A stretch of DNA of 64,000 nt from Dipteris shenzhenensis. Lineage: Eukaryota; Polypodiophyta; Polypodiopsida; Gleicheniales. Below the pieces are notes generated by a model. It had not been told where the DNA came from and made no database searches. It worked only from the letters and a program-made list of their open reading frames with translations. The stretch lies in assembly GCA_047967505.1 (NCBI GenBank), contig CM106540.1. One strand, written 5' to 3'. Positions 57,275 through 64,000 of the stretch are shown here, in pieces. Position numbers and translations under genes: made by a program. Within the stretch, counting starts at the first letter, position 1. Every line of letters begins with the position of its first letter.

Positions 57275-58096
57275 TGTGGTGATGTGATGTGTTAGTGTGT
57301 AGTACTAGGTGATCTAGTACTAGTCTATGTGAGTGAGTCTTGTGTGAGTGCCACGTGTCATCATGGGACTTATCCCATATGCACTAGGTGCTAGAGTGTG
57401 TGTGAGTAGCCTATATAAAGGCTTGTACTTCACTTACACTTGATGAATGAATGAAAGCCTTTGTCATGTCTTCATTTGAGCATCATTTCCTGTGAAGCTC
57501 GACTTCTACCACCGACACTGCCTCCAGATCTCACAGGAGGGCTTCATCACACCTCCGGGTTACACACAGCTTCATCTACCACATGCGCTCCGGATCTCCC
57601 TCGGTGAGTTTAGGGTCTCGTCACACCGATTACGGATCGAGAGCGGACGCGCAGAGGGTATCCCACGAGAGGACCGCCTTTGCCTACTTTGCGACTTGCA
57701 GGAGATCGAGTCGGAGGAGCACTTTGCTTTCAGATGTCCTATCTATTATGCCATTCGAGCGCTTTAATTAATTGTTGCAGGTACTAGGAAGAGTTATTTT
57801 CCTTAGCACTACGGGAGCCTAACAAGCATCTAGGAGGCGGTTCGTGTGACCAAGTGCTTTGAAGACTCCAGAGTGGCCCTTAGTGTCATGTAATAGGACT
57901 TAGTCTAGATTTTAGACAAGTGGCATGTTGCCAATTTGAAATGAGCTTGAAGCTCTTGTAATGAATGATTCACGTTTTGGATTTTTGGGAATGTATCAGA
58001 TAGCTCTACGCTGAACTCTTGTAACAGATTCTCTTCAAGAAATAAAATACCTTCGGGGGGGTCCAGCCGGACATGTTGTCCTGGGCCTAGCAGTGT

Positions 58097-58132
<36 letters not shown>

Positions 58133-58198
58133 CTACTGAGTATTTCTGTAGTAAATTCAGAGCGTGAGGATCTGTAGAGAGAGAGCTTGTGAATTGCA
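57275..58198 (+). repeat. 5' LTR of the right-edge gypsy element
   Basis: It starts TGTGGTGATG and ends GAATTGCA before the primer site. TATATAAAG lies at 57412-57420 and AATAAA at 58041-58046, as expected for U3-R. A (GA)n run lies near 58099-58130. Confidence 0.7.
57492..57767 (+). pseudogene. LINE ORF2 C-terminal piece inside the LTR
   Basis: About 92 codons are open with ISLGEFRVSSHRLRIESGR, then LCLLCDLQEIESEEHFAFRC. This is the C-terminal pattern (SSHRLRIE-GR, CxLC, EDEEHF-x-x-C) of a LINE ORF2, also seen in LINE G at 38.1 kb. It lies between the TATA box and the poly-A signal, so LTR transcripts would contain it. No start or stop shows it is translated. Confidence 0.7.
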
Positions 58199-58199
58199 T

Positions 58200-58211
58200 T
58201 GGTATCAGAGC
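58200..58211 (+). other. primer binding site of the right-edge gypsy element
   Basis: TGGTATCAGAGC lies one base after the LTR end, as in the chromovirus at 33.8 kb. Confidence 0.88.
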
Positions 58212-59523
58212 CAAGGCTCATAGCCTTCTCAGGCTGTGACGATCCAACAAGAGAGTAAAGATTCGACGTTGATTCCGAAGAAAGGATGGCGTTGGCCCAA
58301 GAGGTGGCAGCTGGAAGGTTTGGGGCTTCAAGTGTGAAGGGATAGGAATGCTTACTTCGAAGCCTATGAATGCACGAAAGCCCTTAAGTCCAGATTGATC
58401 TGTTGCGTAAAGGAATTGCCTTACGTACGAGTGTACATCTGACGGAATAGAAAGGATGCTTGACAGCGCACATCTGATGGCAAAAGAAACGGCGAAGGGG
58501 TATCAGGGAATAATATTTCCGGCGAATGGTGAAGGGGTATCAGGGAGGTCACTAGATGGCATACCCAAAGGAGTTCACGGAAGTTTTCGATGTCCTTGTG
58601 AAGGCGCAGAACAATGATCGGGCACGGGCGTGGCACTTTGCACAGGCACGTTGACGCGATGGTGCGACGACAGACGTGACCCTAGAAAAGTTTCTTTTTT
58701 GTCGTTGATCATCTGCGCTGCACACAGAAGGCTCCAGCGAGGTGCGATGCGCGATGGTCTCTGAGGTGCGATGCTTTTGACGGAAATTCTCGCCAAGGTT
58801 TGGAGAAGTTTGCAGAGTTGACGTGGCGGACACGTGGTGCTGACGTGGCGGCCAGCAGGTCCAGCTGACGTGGCATCCACACGTGCAGTAGATGATGTGG
58901 CACTGACACATGGCAGACAGCGCACTAGATGATGTGGCACTGACACGTGGCAGCCAGCTTGGCAGGCCAGTGGCTAAGTTAACCCTGGTATAGTTAATCC
59001 TGGTTGGTTGACCAGTTTGGTTGGTGTAACCAGTCCAGTTAATCTAGCTGCAGACTAACCAGACCAGAACCAGTCAGTCTGGTTAAAGTAACCAGTCAGT
59101 TACTTCATCTGATTACTGTTCACCCCAAAAAAAAAAAAAAAAGGGACAGTTGCAGAGACTGTTCTGCTAGCAGATTTCACCTGCCTGTCAGACTTTTACT
59201 GTCAGAAAAGCAGCAGAAAAGCAGAGAAAACAGAGATTTGCAGAAAAAGAGTATGCATGCCTTTGAGTTGTGAAAAGAGGGAAAAAACAGATGCTTTTTG
59301 AAGTCATTTGCAGTAGCCAGAAAAGGGGCAATATAGTTGTTGATGCTTTGGCAACTGTGTGGGTACATGCCTTGAATTGACAGCGAGTACTGGCATAGAT
59401 TGTGAATGCAAGACACCCCTTGTTGAGGTAAATTTTCTCTTTGAAGAGCGAAGGCAGCATGCATCAGTTGCATACACAGTGTGTGTGCGAGAAATTTGCA
59501 GATCTCAGACGAGTTGTAAGAAG
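58212..59523 (+). other. long untranslated leader with ACGTGG-type repeats
   Basis: About 1.3 kb separates the primer site from gag. From 58815 to 58960 there are at least eight copies of GACGTGGC, ACACGTGG or GATGTGGCACTGACACRTGG, and from 58975 to 59110 many AACCAGTC/GGTTAA words. An A run of 17 lies near 59127. No gene is seen. Confidence 0.6.
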
Positions 59524-62389
59524 ATGGCTCAATCACCTATCCAGTGGGATTCACAAGATAGGGATGCGCATCCAAATCAGAGAAGTGTGCAACAAACTCA
59601 GCAAGAATTTGAGCAGATGGTACGCACTCGTATACAAGAGATGGAAAATCTCAGAAAGGATCCAAGGGCTTAGCATTTGTTTCAAGCAGAAGCTATGCCT
59701 AATGCAGTATATGACGTGCCAATGCGAGAGGCACACTCTCGTGTACAACCAGAGAAAGAGAGATCTCATAGGGGACGGTCTCATAGCAGGAAGAGATCGA
59801 GGCATCATCACCGATCTCCTAGTCCATCACCGTCTACCCCGAGTTCGACTTCTGTATCTTCTTCTTCTTTATCAGATAAACCATCCAGGAAAAGAAGGAA
59901 ACACAAGAAGTCTAGGAAGAGAAAGTCTTCAAGAGAGACCAAGGAATTCAAAGAGGGAGGTAAATCTGTCAAGTTTATGACCTACAATGGACAGTATGGT
60001 CATACAGACAAAGCATTGCAGTTCATCAGGCAGTTTGATGCTGCATTCGGCACAGAAAAGTTTTCAGAATCCTCCAAGTTAAGAATGGTCAGTTTGCACT
60101 TGACAGCGACAGCTAGTGCATGGTGGAGTGCACAGACCACAGATGGGTCAGCCTTAAAGAAGTGGAAGGACTTCAAGAAAGCCTTCTACCAGCAGTTTAT
60201 GCCTAAACAGTTTAGAGACCATGTTCTTCAAGATTGGGACAGTTTGCATATGGATGCAGGAGATACAGTGGATGTGTACAACTAAAAGTTTTGGGATGCT
60301 TATTTGCAGGTTGCACCTTTCAAAAAGATCTCCAAAGGAACCCAAATGAGAAAATATAGAGCAGGTCTCACTCCAAGAATCCAGGCAGTAGTGAATGCTT
60401 TGGGGGCAAAGAACATTCAAGACCTTATGCATTCAGCTTCAGTAGCTAGTCTTGTGCCGTTACAAGATCCATCCACAGTACTATCCTTGCATGTAGGACG
60501 TGCCGAAAGAAAGAAAACTGATTTTTCAAAATCAGAAAAGAAAGAGTACCCCAAGGTTGAAAAGAAAGGGTTTCAGCCTCAGACGCCGAGGGGTACTCAG
60601 TTTTCAAAGGCTTATAAAGGCAAATCTCCATTCACCCTTGAACAGATAGCTGAATTCCGTAGAGATGGGAAATGCTTCAAGTGCGGTAAAGAGGGGCATG
60701 TGGCTGCCCAATGCCCAGAAAAGCCTTCAACTTCGAAGGGAAAAGAGGCAGAGAAGCCACGAGGACCGCAAAAGCCAATGGCAGGAGGAATTCCTGACAT
60801 ACTGGGTCATGTTTTAAACCCAGAAGAACGAGAATTGCTGCTATCATGGGGCAAAGTCAGAGACCAGCAAGCGCTAATTTTATTTGATCCAGGGGCTACT
60901 GATAATTTCATATCAGAGGACCTAGCCCTGAGGCTGGGAATAAAGACGGAGGAGTTGGGCAGGGCTTTGGATGCCGATTAGATGTTCTGTGGGAATCCTG
61001 TGCCAGTCACTCCCTTGATAGGGAAGCTCTGTCTTCATGTACAGAGCTATGTGGATCAGGAAGACTTCTTCATTTCTCCACTGAAACATCATGATGTAGT
61101 CTTGGAAATGCCTCGGTTTCATCGCAAGGTAGTGAAGTTGACTCTTCCTAAAAGAGTGCTGGAGTTTGTGCATAGGGGGAAAAATCAGCGTTTAGTTGCC
61201 AGAAATAAAGGGGACACTATCCTTATTGTATCTGATGTTACATGTGGTAAAGCAATAAAGTCTGCAATTTCTGCGTACATGGTTTTTGTAAAAGAAAAAG
61301 AGAATGATATGCATGCTGAAATGAATGATGCAGACAAAGATAAGTTTCAGTTCCTTGTAAACTTTAAAGATTGCTTTTCCGATGCTTTGCCAGGGGAGTT
61401 ACCCCCAGAGAGACCAGAAGATCATCAGATAGAGTTAATGCCTGGTAGTGAGCCACCAAACAGACCACCTTACAGAGTCAGTGTGACTCAGAGAGAGGAG
61501 ATTATGGCTCAGGTACAGGATTTGCTGTCCAAAGGGTTGATTCAGCCCAGCTCGTCTCCTTTTTGTTCCCTTGTACTGCTAGTACAGAAGAAAGATGGTT
61601 CATTCCGTATGTGCGTCGATTACCGCGCACTGAACAAAATGACCATCAAGAATAGATTCCCTATTCCGCGCATTGATGATGTGCTGGATCAGTTAAATGG
61701 AGCTTCAGTTTTCAGCAGGATAGACTTAAAGAGTGGCTATCACCAAGTGAGGATACAGCCTCAGGATGTGCACAAGACAGCATTCCGCACTACATTCGGG
61801 CTGTATGAATACTTAGTGATGCCTTTTGGGTTGACAAATGCTCCAGCCACATTCAATAGAACGATGGATCGCATCTTCCGAAAGTACATGCATTTCACGG
61901 GTACTTTCTTTGATGATATCCTAGTCTTTTCAAAGACAAAGGAAGAGCATAGGGAACATCTTGCTATAGTGTTTCAAGAGCTGAGAAATCATCAGCTCTA
62001 TGCAAACAGCAAGAAAAGTGAATTCTCCTTGGAAGAAATCCATTAACTGGGGCATATAATATCCAAGAATGGGATACAGATGGATCCAGTAAAGATCTGT
62101 GCCATTCAAGAATGGCCAGAGCTGAAAACCGTGCATGAAGTTCGAAGTTTCCTAGGCTTGTGTTCTTACTACATAAGGTTTATCGCATTTTGCTGATATC
62201 GCAGCTCCATTACATGACCTTACTAAGAAAAATGCAGCCTTCACATGGGGAATATCACAGAAGAAAGCATTCAATACACTCAAGGAGAAGTTGACTACAG
62301 AGCCTATTCTTGTAGTCCCGGATCTTTATCAATCTTTTGATGTTGATTGCGATGCTTGTGGAGAATGTGTTGGGGCTGCATTGCATTAG
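59524..62389 (+). pseudogene. gypsy gag, protease, RT and start of RNase H, broken
   Basis: One frame runs from ATG 59524 through stops at 59671, 60283, 60979 and 62044 to about 62195. It has an RS/RK-rich tract (59760-59940), a retrotransposon gag core (TASAWWS, FMPKQFRDHVLQDW), and the knuckle CFKCGKEGHVAAQC (60673-60714). The protease has LFDPGATDNFIS, so the catalytic DSG is DPG. RT has [20 protein letters not shown] and FFDDILVFS. After RT a 2-base loss near 62185 shifts to a second frame, where RNase H has CDACGECVGAALH and a TAG at 62387. The stops at 60283 and 62387 fall where Gln codons are expected. Confidence 0.9.
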
Positions 62390-64000
62390 AATGGTCATGT
62401 AGTGGCCTATGAAAGCAGGAGACTTCGGGATGCAGAGAGATATCTAGGAATCTATGAGAAAGAGTTATTGGCTGTAATTCATGCCATCCATACATGGAAG
62501 CACTATCTTTTGGGTGCAGATTTTACTGTTAAGACAGATCACCAAAGTCTGAGATACTTTTTGACTCAGACCAAGCTTTCCGAGAAGCATATGAAATGGG
62601 CAAACATGCTGTCAATGTATCATTTTCAGATTGTCCATACCCCAGGAATTCGGAACAGAGTGGCAGATGCCTTGTCCCGAAGACCCCGGGTCAATAATGT
62701 GACTATTGCTTATCATCAGGACCTGGAAGGCATGAGGGAGCAATATGCTAGTGATGCGGATTTTGGTGAGATTTTACAGCAAATGCAAGAGGGGCAATCC
62801 ACCAGTCACTATTCCCTGAAAGATGGGTATGTAATGAAAGATGATTGCCTATGCATCACCCAGGAGATGAGGAAAAAGATTTTGGAGGAATGCCATGCAC
62901 CTCCCTATGCTGGACACAGAGGAATTACAGCAACCACTTTAGCACTAGAGAGGTATTTCTTTTGGCGAGGGATGCGGAAAGATATACATCAGTTTGTTAC
63001 TGAATGCCTTACGTGTCAGAAAGTCAAGTATGACAGACGGAAGGCACCTGGCCTACTTATGCCTCTTCCCGTGCCTCAGGCACCATGGGAAAGTACTACA
63101 ATGGACTTTATTTTTGATTTGCCAAGATCAAAGTCAGGGAATGATGGGATTTGGACTATCATTGATAGATTGAGCAAGCAAGCTCATTTCATTCCGGTTC
63201 GCAAAACCATAAAGGCATATCATGTGGCTAAGCTTTTCATGGCACATATCTTTAAGCATCATGGTATGCCTAAGTCCATTGTTAGTGATCGAGATCCCAG
63301 AATGACCAGTCTATTCTGGAGAGCTTTATTTGATAACATGGGGACGAATCTGAATTTTTCTTCTTCTTTCCATCCCCAGAATGATGGTCAAAGTGAAGTA
63401 GCAAATTCTACAGTTTTGGATGTGCTGAAATGCTACGTGGGTGACCAAAGTTCAGACTGGGAAAAATACCTACCATCGGTAGAGTTTGCTTACAATAATA
63501 TAGTACATAGCTCTACAGGGAAAGCCCCTTTTGAGGTCATATATGGGAAGGTGATTTTGCCACCTATATTGAGGACCAAAGATGAAATATTTGCAGCTGA
63601 TCAGTTTGTGAGAGACCTCCAGACAGCTTACAGCCAAGTCCGGACAGCAATCGAAAGGTCTCAAGAGAAACATAAAAGAGCTGCAGATAAGCATAGGAGA
63701 CAGTTAGATCTCAAGGAAGGGGATTGGGTACTTTTGAAGTTTGAAAAAGCTAGGCTCCACAAGTTTAAAGGCAAACAGAAAGTGTATGCAAAGTTATCTC
63801 CCAGATACTATGGCCCTTTCAGGGTTATAGAAAGAATAAATGAGGTTGCATATAGGTTAGCATTGCGAGAGCATTGGAGGATTCACAATGCATTCCATGT
63901 GAGTCTTCTAAAGAAATTCCAAGGACCAGAGCCTACAGAATCAGTATTAGAGGATCCACCAGAAGTGGATGAGCTGGAGGAGGTCCTTCAACCAGAGCAA
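62390..64000 (+). CDS. gypsy RNase H end and integrase, open to the window edge
   Basis: This frame is open for all 537 codons. It starts inside RNase H (AVIHAIHTWKHYLLG, VKTDHQSLRYFLTQ, VADALSRRPR). The integrase zinc finger follows (HRGITA, ECLTCQKVKYDRR), then the catalytic core with TMDFIFDLP, SDRDPRMTSLFW and HPQNDGQSEVANSTVLDVLK, giving the D, D and E positions, and the GPFRVIERINEVAYRLAL module. It ends in DPPEVDELEEVLQPEQ, just where a chromodomain would begin. With upstream stops it is part of a non-functional polyprotein, but this section itself is unbroken. Confidence 0.9.

Larger units (their letters stand above)
57275..64000 (+). mobile_element. Ty3/gypsy element, 5' part, runs off the window
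   Basis: A 924 bp 5' LTR, a tRNA-Met primer site, a 1.3 kb leader and gag-pol follow in order. The 3' LTR would lie beyond 64000, so the LTR start at 57275 rests on the broken chromodomain frame just before it. The putative target duplication would begin with CAAAG (57270-57274). Internal stops and one frameshift show decay. The gag has a long RS/KR-rich tract like the chromovirus at 29-34 kb. Confidence 0.88.

Noticed and set aside
57252-57275. LTR start at TGTTGGAGATATC (57252)
   Set aside because: These bases read in frame as the continuation of the chromodomain (LYVGDIIVK), so they belong to the older element; the start at 57275 fits better.
1-64000. CRISPR arrays, bacterial operons, rRNA genes, tRNA genes
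   Set aside because: None seen. The repeats are LTR, LINE or satellite in kind, and the only tRNA-like words are 12-base primer sites.

Overview
This window looks like nuclear DNA of a land plant with a large, repeat-rich genome. A fern is the best guess, but that is an inference. The evidence is plant-type Ty1/copia and Ty3/gypsy (chromovirus) elements with tRNA-Met primer sites, L1-like LINEs with plant-type zinc-binding C-termini, GT-AG introns, very long TE-filled introns, and a nuclear gene of cyanobacterial type with a chloroplast-type leader.

The main result is one host gene on the + strand. Nine short exons (6712-6964, 7042-7133, 7220-7284, 40102-40145, 40238-40280, 46583-46643, 46762-46829, 47097-47154, 47297-47361) join in phase into one open frame of 249 codons plus two bases. 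It encodes a serine-rich, probably plastid-targeting leader followed by the N-terminal third of a MurJ/MviN lipid II flippase. The 3' part of the gene lies beyond the window or was not found. Intron 3 is about 32.8 kb, intron 5 about 6.3 kb, and intron 9 is either longer than 16.6 kb or contains exons I could not see. A MurJ gene implies peptidoglycan synthesis at the plastid envelope.

Layout: 1-2140 is a decayed LTR-element 3' end with a candidate LTR. 2349-2472 holds two back-to-back palindromes. 2513-3285 is a tandem array of about 182 bp units. 3400-5006 is a broken DUF7869-like gene. 6712-7284 carries MurJ exons 1-3. Intron 3 then contains a 2.6 kb non-autonomous LTR element (7952-10544), a LINE split by a copia element (15915-23541 with 16403-21937), two tandem LINE 3' ends (23958-26625), a second LINE split by a nearly intact chromovirus (26626-36965 with 27350-35680), and three more LINE pieces (36966-39570). 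Exons 4-5 follow at 40.1-40.3 kb. Intron 5 holds gypsy and LINE remnants, and exons 6-9 are at 46.6-47.4 kb.

Downstream are a gypsy integrase remnant with an internal tandem duplication and a LINE inserted with a 15 bp target duplication, another LINE with a 14 bp duplication (51410-53473), LINE ORF1 pieces (54387-55760), an endonuclease piece (56849-57139), and the 5' LTR and gag-pol of a third gypsy element that runs off the right edge (57275-64000). Apart from MurJ, nearly every coding segment is a decayed transposon. Many breaks are CAA/CAG-to-stop or Asp-to-Asn changes, as expected from cytosine-methylation decay.
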